Origin: Candidatus Copromonas faecavium (nom. illeg.)
GTDB lineage: Bacteria; Bacillota; Clostridia; Lachnospirales; Lachnospiraceae
Reading direction: 5' to 3'
DNA: 64,000 nt
NCBI GenBank assembly: GCA_018712915.1
Contig: DVGC01000007.1
Location: 1-64,000 of the forward strand
Every line of letters begins with the position of its first letter. The stretch's first letter is position 1. This document shows positions 46,098 through 55,066 of this stretch, piece after piece. The notes under the pieces were generated by a model that had not been told where the DNA came from, ran no database searches, and saw nothing but the letters and a program-made list of their open reading frames with translations. Position numbers and translations under genes: made by a program.

Positions 46098-46897
46098 CTC
46101 TTTTCCTCATGATTTTTTCTGTGGGGAATGAATCGTTTGGCAAAGGTCCCTTTTCCGCGGTTTTTAATATAGAAAAATCCGAGAATAGAAAAAACGAAAG
46201 CTCCGATGAAATTGACAAATAAATCTTCCATGGTGTCAAGAAGCCCGATATCCAGGTAACCTCCCAGGCCAAGGGGTTGGCCGTTGATGTAAACCTCCTG
46301 AATATCAGGAATGTGATATACTTTGGTACCGCCGGCCGGATCCAGCATGATGGTGGAAATGCTGTTGATGATGGTGTCTTTCTGCATGTCCACATGCAGA
46401 TACAGATCCATGGCGCATTCAAAAAATTCCCAGAAGACACCTACTGTCATGGAAAAGCAGAAGGCGGCAATGGACATATAAACAGGCGAAAGACTGAATT
46501 TAATCCGGCTGTCAGTGTTCAGCAGATCCACAAGAGAGAAGCCGATGGCGGCAGCCAGAAAGCCATTCATGGTATGGAGCATGGTGTCCCAATTGGGAAA
46601 TTTGGTATAGTAAGAACCGATTTCTCCCATAACCTCAGCCGCAAAGATAAAAATCAGAATGATGACCTCCAAAGTGGACGGAAGCTCGATTTTAAATTCC
46701 ATCTGAATCAGGCTGGGAACCACTAAAAGAAGCAGAGTCAGGACACAGTAAAAGACATTTTCATAATTCTGATTCAAAACCTGAAGTACGAGAATGATGA
46801 TAACAAGGGCTCGCAGGACCAGATATACGGCGAAGGAGCTTTTATGCTCCCGCAGTTCCACGCCCAGGGCCTCCAGTTTTTGTTTCAATTTGCTCAT
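46094..46897 (-). CDS. YjdF/DUF2238-like integral membrane protein
   Basis: A 267-aa protein with about seven hydrophobic segments. The hallmark segments are WDTMLHTMNGFLAAAIGFSLVD near 103 and FSMTVGVFWEFFECAMD near 148, with conserved charged residues inside membrane helices, then LLDTMEDLFVNFIGAFVFSILG near 220. The family has no known function. The N-terminus is soluble and basic. Convergent with the diguanylate cyclase, overlapping by 4 bp at the stop codons. Confidence 0.78.
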   Translation of the reverse strand: MSKLKQKLEALGVELREHKSSFAVYLVLRALVIIILVLQVLNQNYENVFYCVLTLLLLVVPSLIQMEFKIELPSTLEVIILIFIFAAEVMGEIGSYYTKFPNWDTMLHTMNGFLAAAIGFSLVDLLNTDSRIKFSLSPVYMSIAAFCFSMTVGVFWEFFECAMDLYLHVDMQKDTIINSISTIMLDPAGGTKVYHIPDIQEVYINGQPLGLGGYLDIGLLDTMEDLFVNFIGAFVFSILGFFYIKNRGKGTFAKRFIPHRKNHEEKS

Positions 46898-47111
46898 AGG
46901 ATCATTCCTTTCCGGTTCTGCGGTCCTGTGAGACGCGCTCTGCTAAAATGGTACACGAAAAGCCGGCGAAATGCAAGCAAAAGGCATGTTGTTTTTGCCC
47001 AAAGTGTGATACAATGACAAAGAGGCAGAACGATGCCGCGAAGCAGTCCCGTGAAGAGCAGTTCTGGAACGAGAGATGCTTCAGACAGAAAAGACGGATA
47101 AGAGGAGGAGA

Positions 47112-47408
47112 ATGAACATGAAAGCGTATGATATGCAGAAAAAAGAGGATGTTGAGGTAACCGCAGACGAGCTGATCAAGCTTCTGGATGCCAACCGCCA
47201 GGTGGATCTGGTATTTGCGGAGCCGAGAAAGGATGAGGACGGATATCTGACCTGGGATCGGGAAAATTGGCTTCTGGTAAAAGAGGGAAAATACCAGAGA
47301 AATTATTTCCTGAACGGACGGGCGCTCTATGACTTTACACATCACAACAAATATGATATGAAAAATTCCTTTTTCCCGGAGCAGGCAGAGAAGATTGAAA
47401 TCAACTAA
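47112..47408 (+). CDS. Small hypothetical protein
   Basis: A 98-aa acidic soluble protein with a perfect AGGAGG seven bases before the ATG at 47112. I recognise no family. The sequence has a short helical start, a region with LDANRQVDLVFAEPRKDEDG and an aromatic-rich C-terminal half (TWDRENWLLV, NYFLNGRALYDFTHHNKYD). No cysteines, signal peptide or membrane segment. It lies 24 bp upstream of the CoA-transferase gene and may share its transcript. Confidence 0.7.
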   Translation: MNMKAYDMQKKEDVEVTADELIKLLDANRQVDLVFAEPRKDEDGYLTWDRENWLLVKEGKYQRNYFLNGRALYDFTHHNKYDMKNSFFPEQAEKIEIN

Positions 47409-47432
47409 GCCGTCAGGGTGGAAGGGAGCACT

Positions 47433-48752
47433 ATGAGAACACAGTATGCCAACAAATTTGTTACTCCTCAGGAAGCAGTAAAGGCGGTTCGCTCCGGAGA
47501 CTGGGTGGACTACGGATTCGGTGCCGGCTTCCCCGAGCTTTTGGACCGGGCCCTGGCAGCCAGAAGGGATGAACTGAAGGATGTGAAAATCCGGGGCGGT
47601 CTGGTGATTCGTCCAAGAATCGAGGTCGTGGAGGCGGATCCGGAAAAGAAGGCCTTTACCTATTACAGCTGGCATATCGGAGACTATGAAAGAAAGCTGC
47701 AGAACAGAGGCCTGTGTCAGTTTGTTCCCATGATTCTGCGGTTCCTTCCGGAACTGTATCGCAGCCATATCCGTGTGGATGTGGCTTTTGTTCCGGTATC
47801 TGTGCCGGATGGGGACGGATATTGCGGCCTTGGAATTTCCAATTATGCCTGGAAAACGATTATGAGCCAGGCCAGAACCGTTATTTTTGAAATCAACGAG
47901 CATCTTCCCAGGTTAAAGGGAGTCAACGGGTCTCACCGGGTGTCTCTTTCAGAGGCGGATTACGTGGTGGAAGGAGAGCATGAGCCGCTGCCGGTCCGCT
48001 CCTACAGAGAAGCATCGGAGACGGAAAGAAGGATTGCCGAACTGGTGGTCCGGGAGATTCCGGACGGTGCGGTGCTGTCTCTAGGAGTCGGCGGAGTTCC
48101 CTATACGGCAGCCAGGATGCTGGCTCAGTCGGATGTGAAAGATTTGGGATGTCATACGGGAACCATCAGTGATGCCTTTCTGGAGCTGTACCGGGCAGGG
48201 AAGCTGACCAACCGGAAGAAGGAGCTGGATACGGGACTTTCTTCCTGGAATCTGGCCATGGGCTCGGAGGAGCTTTACCGCTGGCTGGATGAGGAGCCGG
48301 AGCTGTTTCATCCGGATGATGTGGATTATATTCATTCGCCGGAGCGTATCGGCAGCATGAAGAATGTGATCAGCATCAACGGCGGAGTGGAGCTGGATCT
48401 GATGGGACAGGAAAACGCAGAATCGGCGGGAACCAGACAGCTGTCGGGAACGGGAGGACAGCTGGATTTCCTCGAGGGTGCATACCGCTCCCAGGGAGGA
48501 AAGGGATTTATCTGTCTGGCATCGACCCATCAAAAGAAGGACGGTTCCTTAAAGTCCAACATTGTTCCCTTTATTCCGGGAGGCAGTACGGTTTCTGCTC
48601 CCAGGACCATGATTCAGTATGTGGCGACGGAATACGGGATTGCCAAACTGTCCGGCCTTTCTTTGAAAGAACGGGCGGAGGCCATGGCGAACATTGCTCA
48701 TCCGGATTTCCGGGAGGAGCTTCTTAAGTACGCCCGGGAGAATTTTCGGTAG
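47433..48752 (+). CDS. Acetyl-CoA hydrolase/transferase family protein, butyryl-CoA:acetate CoA-transferase-like
   Basis: A 439-aa class I CoA-transferase. The motifs follow butyryl-CoA:acetate and 4-hydroxybutyrate CoA-transferases: AVKAVRSGDWVDYGFG near 13, WHIGDYERKLQNRG near 80, LSLGVGGVPYTAARML near 213, and ELDLMGQENAESAGTRQLSGTGGQLDF near 318-345. KGFICLAST and the C-terminal ATEYGIAKLSGLSLKERAEAM also fit, ending in AHPDFREELL. The catalytic Glu is expected in the INGGVELDLMGQ segment. In gut Lachnospiraceae this is the final step of butyrate production, but propionyl, 4-hydroxybutyryl or other acyl groups are equally possible. The start at 47433 is preferred to an in-frame GTG at 47418. 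Confidence 0.85.
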   Translation: MRTQYANKFVTPQEAVKAVRSGDWVDYGFGAGFPELLDRALAARRDELKDVKIRGGLVIRPRIEVVEADPEKKAFTYYSWHIGDYERKLQNRGLCQFVPMILRFLPELYRSHIRVDVAFVPVSVPDGDGYCGLGISNYAWKTIMSQARTVIFEINEHLPRLKGVNGSHRVSLSEADYVVEGEHEPLPVRSYREASETERRIAELVVREIPDGAVLSLGVGGVPYTAARMLAQSDVKDLGCHTGTISDAFLELYRAGKLTNRKKELDTGLSSWNLAMGSEELYRWLDEEPELFHPDDVDYIHSPERIGSMKNVISINGGVELDLMGQENAESAGTRQLSGTGGQLDFLEGAYRSQGGKGFICLASTHQKKDGSLKSNIVPFIPGGSTVSAPRTMIQYVATEYGIAKLSGLSLKERAEAMANIAHPDFREELLKYARENFR

Positions 48753-48768
48753 CGGAAGAAGATAAAAT

Positions 48769-48811
48769 AAAGACTCCAGACTGCATCAGACGATGCGGCC
48801 TGGAGTCTTTT
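48769..48811 (+). terminator. Intrinsic terminator after the CoA-transferase
   Basis: AAGACTCCAG (48770-48779) pairs with CTGGAGTCTT (48800-48809), with inner GCAT/ATGC pairing and a short T-run. Bases 48812-48943 after it are AT-rich, with two copies of TTATTCTAA(T/C)ATG and no gene. Confidence 0.82.
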
Positions 48812-48943
48812 GCAAGTATGATGTGCATGCCCGGCAAGCCATTCCCATATGCCTGGCTGCTGCTTTCCCTTAACATACTGTTTTATTCTAATATGCTGAT
48901 TTATTCTAACATGCCGCCATATCTTTATAGGCTGCTTCGTTCC

Positions 48944-49372
48944 TTACATACCGCCAGGAAGCTGCCCCTCTCTGCTAGTAAGAAGTTCGATGAGGGAAGA
49001 GACGATGACAACAATGGCGGCGCCTCTTCCCCAGAGGGCGGTGACGTGACAGCTCATGGTTTCGCTGGCGCAGATGCCGATGAGCACATTGCTGAATACG
49101 AGAAACAGGACAATGGCGGCCGCTGCATTGACCATCATCAGTGCCTTATGGCCGTTTTTCGACAGGAATGCCGCCAGAGCGATCACGAAAATGATGACAG
49201 AGACAGCCAGCGCCGCCTGCCCGGCATAGTGACATTTCATGGGTGTTTCCGCTCCGCTGGCCAGCTCCAGCATTTTGCTGCAGACCGGGGCCCAGACCTT
49301 AACTGCGCCGATGGTACAGAGAGCGGCTGCTGCCTGCAGAAGAATCAGCAGGCTGGTTAATTTTGTTTTCAT
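48944..49372 (-). CDS. DUF4418-family membrane protein
   Basis: A 142-aa protein with four predicted helices. The start at 49372 follows AAAGGAGG on the minus strand; the longer frame from 49405 lacks such a site. Marks are the CHYAGQAALAVSVIIFVIA segment near 47, a central SKNGHKALMMVNAAAAIVLF and the ICASETMSCHV loop near 100, whose cysteines pair with an earlier one. The DUF4418 family is often found beside MacB-like ABC systems, as here. Role unknown; possibly an accessory membrane subunit. Confidence 0.8.
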   Translation of the reverse strand: MKTKLTSLLILLQAAAALCTIGAVKVWAPVCSKMLELASGAETPMKCHYAGQAALAVSVIIFVIALAAFLSKNGHKALMMVNAAAAIVLFLVFSNVLIGICASETMSCHVTALWGRGAAIVVIVSSLIELLTSREGQLPGGM

Positions 49373-49505
49373 ACTTTGAATCCTCCTTTTATCCTGGGGG
49401 CGCATCTGTGCCGGATGGAGACGGATGCGGCCCTGAAATTTCCGGTTACGTCTGGAAAAGAAGACGAATCTTCTTCAGGCACAGGGCAATCACAGTCTTT
49501 CCGGA

Positions 49506-50183
49506 TTAGATGGCAGCCGTCTGGCTGATGTCGATGAGAATGCCGTCTTCCAGCCGGCAGCGTTTGCTTGCTTCCTCTGCCCAACGGCTGTTATGGGTAA
49601 CCATGACGACAGCGGAGCCGCTGCCCGCCTGTTCCTTCAGGATACGGATGATTTCTAAAGACCAGTGCTCATCCAGATCGTTGGTGGGCTCATCGGCCAG
49701 GATCAGCGCCGGATGATGGATCAGGGCCCTGGCCGCCATAGCCCGGCGGCGCTGTCCTCCGGAAAGCTGGTAGGGGAAGAAACCGGCCCGATCCTCCAGT
49801 CCAAACCGGCGCAGCAGCTCATCTGCCTGTGCCGGATCCTTTTTCTGACCGATTCCCTGGGCAAACAGAAGATTCTCCCGCAGAGTCAGGGCCTGAATCA
49901 AAGCACTGTCCTGGAACAGGAATCCAATCTTTCCGGCTCGCAATCCGGATTTTTCGCTGTCACTGAACCGGGACACATCTTTATCTTCAAAAAGGTAGGT
50001 TCCTCCATCGCTTTGAAGCAGGGTTCCCATGACATATAACAAGGTGCTTTTTCCAATGCCGGAAGGGCCTTCCACAACGATAAAATCACCGGAATGAACC
50101 GTCAGGGAAACGTCTTTTAGCGGAGTGACCACCTCTCCCATACGGTAGTCTTTATGAATATGCTCCAGTCTGCAGATTTCCAT
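49506..50183 (-). CDS. ABC transporter ATP-binding protein, LolD/MacB type
   Basis: A 225-aa ATPase with VEGPSGIGKSTLLYVMG (Walker A, near 35), LSGGQRRRAMAARAL (signature), LILADEPTNDLD (Walker B) and VTHNSRWAEEA (switch His). This matches the LolD/MacB/FtsE branch that pairs with FtsX-like permeases and drives mechanotransmission rather than classic transport. Its partner is the permease ending 1 bp upstream. The 133-bp gap to the DUF4418 gene (49373-49505) holds no gene I can support. Confidence 0.92.
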   Translation of the reverse strand: MEICRLEHIHKDYRMGEVVTPLKDVSLTVHSGDFIVVEGPSGIGKSTLLYVMGTLLQSDGGTYLFEDKDVSRFSDSEKSGLRAGKIGFLFQDSALIQALTLRENLLFAQGIGQKKDPAQADELLRRFGLEDRAGFFPYQLSGGQRRRAMAARALIHHPALILADEPTNDLDEHWSLEIIRILKEQAGSGSAVVMVTHNSRWAEEASKRCRLEDGILIDISQTAAI

Positions 50184-50184
50184 A

Positions 50185-51390
50185 TTAATTTACCTCCCCT
50201 TGTGTAATGGCGGCCTGGGGATCCATGGACGCGCTTTTCCATGCAGGCACGATGGCAGCAAGGAAACCTAAAAGAACTGCCAGGACAATTCCAAAGCCTC
50301 CGCAGAGGAGTGCCAGCGGGCCGGTCCAGACGGAACTTGACAGCTTAAAGGCATCTTCCAGCAGATGGATGACCGGATTCATACAGCAAAGGGCGGCTGC
50401 GCTGCCAAGAATTCCGCCCATCAGGGCCATGGTACAGGTTTCTCCAATGATGAGGCCGAATACCTGGAGCCTTTTTAATCCCATCGCGCGAAGCAGGCCG
50501 ATTTCTTTCCGGCGCTCCCTGGCTAAGGCATTGAATCTTCCGACGAGAGCCAGTATGGCAATCAGGAAGGAGGCGGCCCAGAGGGCAAACATGATCTTCA
50601 TAATGACATCCAGCTGGCTTTGGAGAGAGGAGATGGTATCTCCGGTCAGGATACATTTTGCGTCGATGCCGGATTCTTCTACCTGCTGCACAAATGCCTG
50701 CGGATCCACTCCGTCGGCAAACCGGATCATGATGACGGAAATATAGTCATGGGGATCCCGATCCTGCCAGTCTTCCCGCAGCACTTCAGATTCCAGGCAC
50801 ATATCCTGAGCGGTCCGGATATCCATGAACATGGTGCTGTCCATTCCCGTACCGGTGGGTTCCAGCATGTCGACCACCTTGAATTTTTTCCCCAGTACCA
50901 GATAGTTGTAGCCCACCAGATCATCGTCCTCAAAATTGCGGCCTACAATCAGCTCGTCCGGAGTAATGCCGTCCTGGCTGCTTTCGCTGAGGTAAGGCTG
51001 GAGAATAAAATCCGAAGAAGAATCGTATCCGATAATTCGGGCTTCTTCTCCCGGTTCACAACAGGAAAGGGCCAGCGTCTGGCAGTAAAACTGCGGGGTC
51101 ATGGAGGCGATTCCCGTAAGCTCCTTGGCCTGCTCCAAAACTTCGGCAGGCATGTAGATATTTTCCGGGATGGCGGTAAACAGCAAATCGCTGCCGTCTG
51201 CCGTGGCATACCGGGGAATGAGGACGGCGTCGGCGCCCAGCCGCTTTCTGCTTAAGGCCAGTCCCTGGTTGACGGTCTGAAATACGCCGAATACCGTAAC
51301 GAATACCATAACCGTCAGCATGGCGATGGTCACGGTCAGCGCCGACTGGGCTCTTCGCCGGGTGATGTTTTTCCAAATCAGCATCAGCAT
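50185..51390 (-). CDS. MacB/FtsX-family ABC transporter permease
   Basis: A 401-aa permease: one N-terminal helix (ALTVTIAMLTVMVFVTVFGVF), a large extracellular domain (about 45-270), and three C-terminal helices containing the FtsX domain (ALVGRFNALARERRKEIGLLRAMG near 285-308). The order matches FtsX-like type VII ABC systems. Such systems export peptides or lipids or relay signals, for example bacitracin/lantibiotic sensing. No two-component system is adjacent, so the role is open. Confidence 0.9.
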   Translation of the reverse strand: MLMLIWKNITRRRAQSALTVTIAMLTVMVFVTVFGVFQTVNQGLALSRKRLGADAVLIPRYATADGSDLLFTAIPENIYMPAEVLEQAKELTGIASMTPQFYCQTLALSCCEPGEEARIIGYDSSSDFILQPYLSESSQDGITPDELIVGRNFEDDDLVGYNYLVLGKKFKVVDMLEPTGTGMDSTMFMDIRTAQDMCLESEVLREDWQDRDPHDYISVIMIRFADGVDPQAFVQQVEESGIDAKCILTGDTISSLQSQLDVIMKIMFALWAASFLIAILALVGRFNALARERRKEIGLLRAMGLKRLQVFGLIIGETCTMALMGGILGSAAALCCMNPVIHLLEDAFKLSSSVWTGPLALLCGGFGIVLAVLLGFLAAIVPAWKSASMDPQAAITQGEVN

Positions 51391-51520
51391 GTCAGTATCT
51401 CCTTTGTTTTTCTGCGAACTTTCTTATCTTAACATACCGTACTGGGAAAGGAAAGGCGGCCATTGCTCTTTGCAATTGTTTTTTTATATAGGTGCAGAAA
51501 AACCTATTGAGATATTATAT

Positions 51521-51549
51521 TTGCTTTTGAAAAAATCACATAGTAGAAT
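51521..51549 (+). promoter_or_regulatory. Candidate promoter of the NitT/TauT-type ABC operon
   Basis: TTGCTT (51521-51526), 17-bp spacer, TAGAAT (51544-51549). A 19-bp tandem duplication follows at 51579-51616. Confidence 0.42.
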
Positions 51550-51578
51550 GTGTAAGGCATTTGAAATTGTGAAATATG

Positions 51579-51616
51579 TATGAACATATAGAAAAGGTAT
51601 GAACATATAGAAAAGA
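51579..51616 (+). repeat. 19-bp tandem duplication in the ABC operon leader
   Basis: Two adjacent copies of TATGAACATATAGAAAAG plus one base (51579-51597 and 51598-51616) differ only at the last position. They lie in the predicted 5' untranslated region, about 95 bp before the permease start. Confidence 0.85.
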
Positions 51617-51709
51617 AATGCCGCAGATACGAAACATGCAGTAATGCAGTAAGCGTGTAGATGGAAACAGAAGAAAAACGAGTATGGAAACGAAACAGGA
51701 GTGAGGAAG

Positions 51710-52771
51710 ATGCAGGGAAATCAGGTTGGAGCAGCCGAATCCGGAAAGCTTCAGGAATTGACAAAGAAACAGCTGTTGGAGCTGGAAAGAGAAAAGAAAT
51801 CCAAATTGCAGCGGTGGATGGATCTGGTCATCTGGCTGCTGCCATTTTTGGGCGGGCTGGCTGCCGTACTGGAATATACCCAGATTCCGGACAACAGCAT
51901 GAACAGGAATCCGAATACATATCTGGGATTTCTTCTGATATTGATTGTCTGTTATGCGGCTTACTGCGTAGTATCGGTTGCAGCATTAACAAAGGGAAAC
52001 AGAGATATGATTGACCAGCAGCGGTATCGTGCTCCGCTTTTTACGGCATTGTTTCTGCTGTTTGCGATTTATGATTATCTGACGTTAAAAACCGGTATCT
52101 TAACGCAGCCCTTTGTTCCCTGTCTGAACTTTGTTCTGAATGCGGCATGGACAGACCGGGCCATGCTTCTGGACTGTACCGTACATACGCTGATGCTGCT
52201 GTTTTTAGGATATTTTATCGGCGTTGCTGTCGGACTTGTGACAGGAATCACCTGCGGCTATTCCAAACGCTGCCGCTACTGGGTGGATCCGATTATCAAG
52301 TTTTTAGGGCCGATTCCTACTTCCACATGGATTCCGATTATGATGGTCATTGCTTCCTCTCTGTTTGGAGGAGCCGTCTTTATTATCGCACTGGGCTCCT
52401 GGTTTGCTGTAACGGTGGCTGCCATGACCGGCATTTCCAACGTGGATGCAGAGTATTTTGAAGCTGCAAAAACCCTGGGTGCTTCCAACAGACAGCTGGT
52501 ATTCCGTGTGGCCATTCCACATGCAATGCCGTCCATTTTCCAGGGATGTACTCAGGCTATGAGCAGTTCCTGTACGGCAATTATGATTGCAGAAATGTTA
52601 GGCGTAAAATCCGGACTGGGCTGGTATATGAACTGGAGCAAATCCTGGGCCAGCTATGACAAGATGTTTGCTGCCCTGTTTGTCATCTGCTTTATCTTTA
52701 CCGTGGTGACGAAATCTTTGGAAGCCATTAAGCGCCATGTGCTGCGCTGGCAGGTAGGAGTGGAAAAATAA
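51710..52771 (+). CDS. ABC transporter permease, NitT/TauT (SsuC-like) type
   Basis: A 353-aa permease. The start at 51710 is used because AGGAG lies eight bases before it; a GTG at 51701 is the alternative. After a soluble basic N-terminus come about seven helices. The BPD_transp_1 domain covers about 165-345, with the coupling (EAA) motif EYFEAAKTLGASNRQLVFRVAIPHAMP near 255. Relatives import taurine, alkanesulfonates, nitrate or thiamine precursors. The N-terminal extension of about 140 residues with extra helices is longer than in SsuC. The gene overlaps the ATPase gene by one base. Confidence 0.88.
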   Translation: MQGNQVGAAESGKLQELTKKQLLELEREKKSKLQRWMDLVIWLLPFLGGLAAVLEYTQIPDNSMNRNPNTYLGFLLILIVCYAAYCVVSVAALTKGNRDMIDQQRYRAPLFTALFLLFAIYDYLTLKTGILTQPFVPCLNFVLNAAWTDRAMLLDCTVHTLMLLFLGYFIGVAVGLVTGITCGYSKRCRYWVDPIIKFLGPIPTSTWIPIMMVIASSLFGGAVFIIALGSWFAVTVAAMTGISNVDAEYFEAAKTLGASNRQLVFRVAIPHAMPSIFQGCTQAMSSSCTAIMIAEMLGVKSGLGWYMNWSKSWASYDKMFAALFVICFIFTVVTKSLEAIKRHVLRWQVGVEK

Positions 52772-53547
52772 TGAATAAGACACATGTTACGTTAAAACTG
52801 GATAATGTTTCCAAGGGATTTGCAAAAATTGAGACGGATGAAGTAACTCACGCGCTGGATCATATTACGACGACCATGGAAAGCGGAGAGTTCATCAGCC
52901 TGGTAGGACCGTCCGGATGCGGAAAATCAACGATTCTCCGTCTGATTGCCGGACTGATTCAGCCGACAACCGGAACGCTTACGGTGGATGGAAAAGTAAT
53001 CGAAGGCCCGGCGCCTGACCGGGGAATGGTGTTCCAGAAGGCGACGCTGTTTCCCTGGCTTACTGTTTGGGACAACATTGCCTTTTCCTTAAAAATGCAG
53101 GGAAAGCTGAAAGGCAATGAAGATAAGGTTGAAAACATGATTAAAATCATCGGGCTGGAAGATTTTAAGGATGATTATCCCGCTCAGCTGTCCGGCGGTA
53201 TGGCTCAGCGTGTGGCCCTGGTCCGCTCCCTGATTAATGAGCCGGACATTCTTTTGCTGGATGAGCCGCTGGGAGCGCTGGATGCTTTTACCCGCATGAA
53301 TATGCAGGATGAAATTTTAAAAATCTGGCAGAGAAAGCAGCAGCTGGCCATTATGGTTACCCATGATGTGGATGAAGCTATTTATATGGGAACCCGGGTG
53401 CTGGTGATGGATGCCCATCCCGGACGGGTGATTGCGGATATTACCATCGATCTTCCGGCTCCCAGGGATCGTTCCTCCCAGGCCTTTGTTGCCTACCGGA
53501 ACGATATCCTGAACAAGCTTCATTTCGGCGGAAGAAATGCTTCCTGA
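52771..53547 (+). CDS. ABC transporter ATP-binding protein, NitT/TauT (SsuB-like) type
   Basis: A 258-aa ATPase with VGPSGCGKSTILRLIAGL (Walker A near 43), a Q-loop in VFQKATLFPWLTVWDNI, the LSGGMAQRVALVRSL signature, LLLDEPLGALD (Walker B) and VTHDVDEAI (switch). The LFPWLTVWDN sequence is characteristic of the SsuB/TauB group. It pairs with the permease just upstream and the lipoprotein downstream. The 128-bp gap to the lipoprotein has a 6-bp GC hairpin (TGCGGC/GCCGCA, 53606-53623), which may adjust relative expression. Confidence 0.92.
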   Translation: MNKTHVTLKLDNVSKGFAKIETDEVTHALDHITTTMESGEFISLVGPSGCGKSTILRLIAGLIQPTTGTLTVDGKVIEGPAPDRGMVFQKATLFPWLTVWDNIAFSLKMQGKLKGNEDKVENMIKIIGLEDFKDDYPAQLSGGMAQRVALVRSLINEPDILLLDEPLGALDAFTRMNMQDEILKIWQRKQQLAIMVTHDVDEAIYMGTRVLVMDAHPGRVIADITIDLPAPRDRSSQAFVAYRNDILNKLHFGGRNAS

Positions 53548-53675
53548 CTGTCGGTTCCCGGTTGAGTGATGGGTATCTTTTTCGTTTTATATCTGCGCTT
53601 CAAACTGCGGCCGCACAGCCGCATTTGAATAAAAACAATGTTATCACATAAACACAATGAGAGGAGAATGAGAAC

Positions 53676-54935
53676 ATGCACAGAAAGAAAACGGCTGCCC
53701 TGCTTGTGGCTCTGGCAGCATCCATGTCTCTGACTGCCTGCGGCAGCTCAGAAGAGGCTCAGCAGACTCAGGCTGAGGCCGGAACGGAGGCAGCAGCAAC
53801 GGCTGCTCAGACGGAGGCTGATGGACAGCTTGCAGGAGATTTGAACAACGACGGCCAGATTGAGATGGGCCAGGACGGCGTAGAGGTTGAGGTAAATGTT
53901 TCCGACGTTCATATGGACGCTGAGGAGGCTTCTGCTTCCGGAAACTGGGAGGCTCTGTTTACTCCTGTTGAGATTGAAGGCCGCGCCATTGATATGGCTG
54001 ATTTTGATTTGACTCCCACAGAGGAAGAGAAGGCAGCCATGGAGGCTGAGCCGGCATATGGACAGCCTGTTCTCTATTACATGTCTGATGGCTGTACCGC
54101 TGGTCCTACTGTTGCGGACGATCAGGGCTTTTATGAGGAAGCCGGTCTGACTGCCGAAGGATTTAAGGGAACTTCTTATACTGAGGCTCTTGGTACTCAG
54201 CAGGCTACCGTTGCGGTAGGTCATATCGCTACCATGCTGGTTCCGATCACCAACGGCGTTGATTTAACCTTCGTTGGCGGCGCCCATATCGGATGCAAAT
54301 CCCTGTATGTACTGGCTGACAGCGAATACAACACCACCGAGGACCTGAAAGGAACCAAGATTTCCGTTCCCAACGGTATCGGCGCTTCCGATTACAACAT
54401 CACCTGCCTGCTTCTGGATGCAGACGGCATCAATCCACAGACGGATGTGGAGCTGACTCAGGTTTCTTCTGATGCCTGCATCGCAGCCATGGAGCGCGGT
54501 GAAATCTCCGCAGCCCTGTTAAGCGATACCTTTGCTTACTCCATGATGAAGGACGGAAAGCTGAAATGCATCCGTTCCCTTCTGGATGAGGATTTTGCAG
54601 ATGAGAACTGCTGCGTAATCGCCATGAACCGTACATTTGTACAGGAGAACCCGGTTCACGCAAAGAAGATTGTTCAGGCTGTTCAGAAGGCTCATTCCTG
54701 GATGCGTGAGAATCCGGAGGATGCCACCAACCTGCTTCTGGAGCGCGGCTGGAACGGCGGAGACTATGAGATGAACGTCATGATCAACAACTCCCTGCAG
54801 TTTGGTCTGGATCAGGAATTTACCGGAACCTCTTTAAGAGACGTGGCAGAGCGTTATGTTCGCCTGGGCCTGATCACCAGCATGGATGATGTGGATGAGA
54901 TTATGGAACTGGCGTGGACCCCGGTTCTTGACTAA
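53676..54935 (+). CDS. ABC transporter substrate-binding lipoprotein, NMT1/TauT-like, cysteine-rich
   Basis: A 419-aa lipoprotein with signal peptide and lipobox SLTACG (lipidated C22). A low-complexity Ala/Glu/Gln linker follows. A DLNNDGQIE segment at about 55-63 resembles the calcium loop of dockerin or EF-hand proteins. The binding domain starts near 125 (PVLYYMSDGCTAGPTVADDQGFYEEAGL). It contains many cysteines for this family (SDGC, IGC, ITC, DAC, LKC, ENCC), unusual for an exported solute-binding protein, and suggestive of a thiol, metal or cluster-bearing ligand. It is encoded last in the operon, after permease and ATPase. Substrate unknown. Confidence 0.87.
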   Translation: MHRKKTAALLVALAASMSLTACGSSEEAQQTQAEAGTEAAATAAQTEADGQLAGDLNNDGQIEMGQDGVEVEVNVSDVHMDAEEASASGNWEALFTPVEIEGRAIDMADFDLTPTEEEKAAMEAEPAYGQPVLYYMSDGCTAGPTVADDQGFYEEAGLTAEGFKGTSYTEALGTQQATVAVGHIATMLVPITNGVDLTFVGGAHIGCKSLYVLADSEYNTTEDLKGTKISVPNGIGASDYNITCLLLDADGINPQTDVELTQVSSDACIAAMERGEISAALLSDTFAYSMMKDGKLKCIRSLLDEDFADENCCVIAMNRTFVQENPVHAKKIVQAVQKAHSWMRENPEDATNLLLERGWNGGDYEMNVMINNSLQFGLDQEFTGTSLRDVAERYVRLGLITSMDDVDEIMELAWTPVLD

Positions 54936-54942
54936 GATGAAA

Positions 54943-54987
54943 AAGGAATCATGTCCGGGCCTTCGGGTCTGGCATGGTTCCTTTTTT
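54943..54987 (+). terminator. Intrinsic terminator after the ABC operon
   Basis: AAGGAATCATGTCC with its partner GGCATGGTTCCTT forms a long stem with some G-U pairs around a CTTCGGG loop, followed by six T. Confidence 0.85.
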
Positions 54988-55004
54988 ACTGATGATCATA
55001 TTAC

Positions 55005-55035
55005 AGGCTGCTGCAGTTTTATTCTGCAGCAGCCT
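55005..55035. other. Perfect 12-bp hairpin at the end of the flavodiiron gene
   Basis: AGGCTGCTGCAG (55005-55016) and CTGCAGCAGCCT (55024-55035) with a 7-base loop. There is no clear U-tract on the minus strand. It probably forms the 3' end structure of the convergent flavodiiron transcript. Confidence 0.6.
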
Positions 55036-55066
55036 GATTTCGCATGAAAAAACGGTTTTTCCGGCG

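Noticed and set aside
46902-47903. 333-aa minus-strand frame opposite the small ORF and CoA-transferase
   Set aside because: It is antisense to a well-supported CoA-transferase, with no family motifs and no ribosome binding site.
48818-49360. 180-aa plus-strand frame after the CoA-transferase
   Set aside because: It is antisense to the DUF4418 gene, which has membrane helices and a good ribosome binding site.
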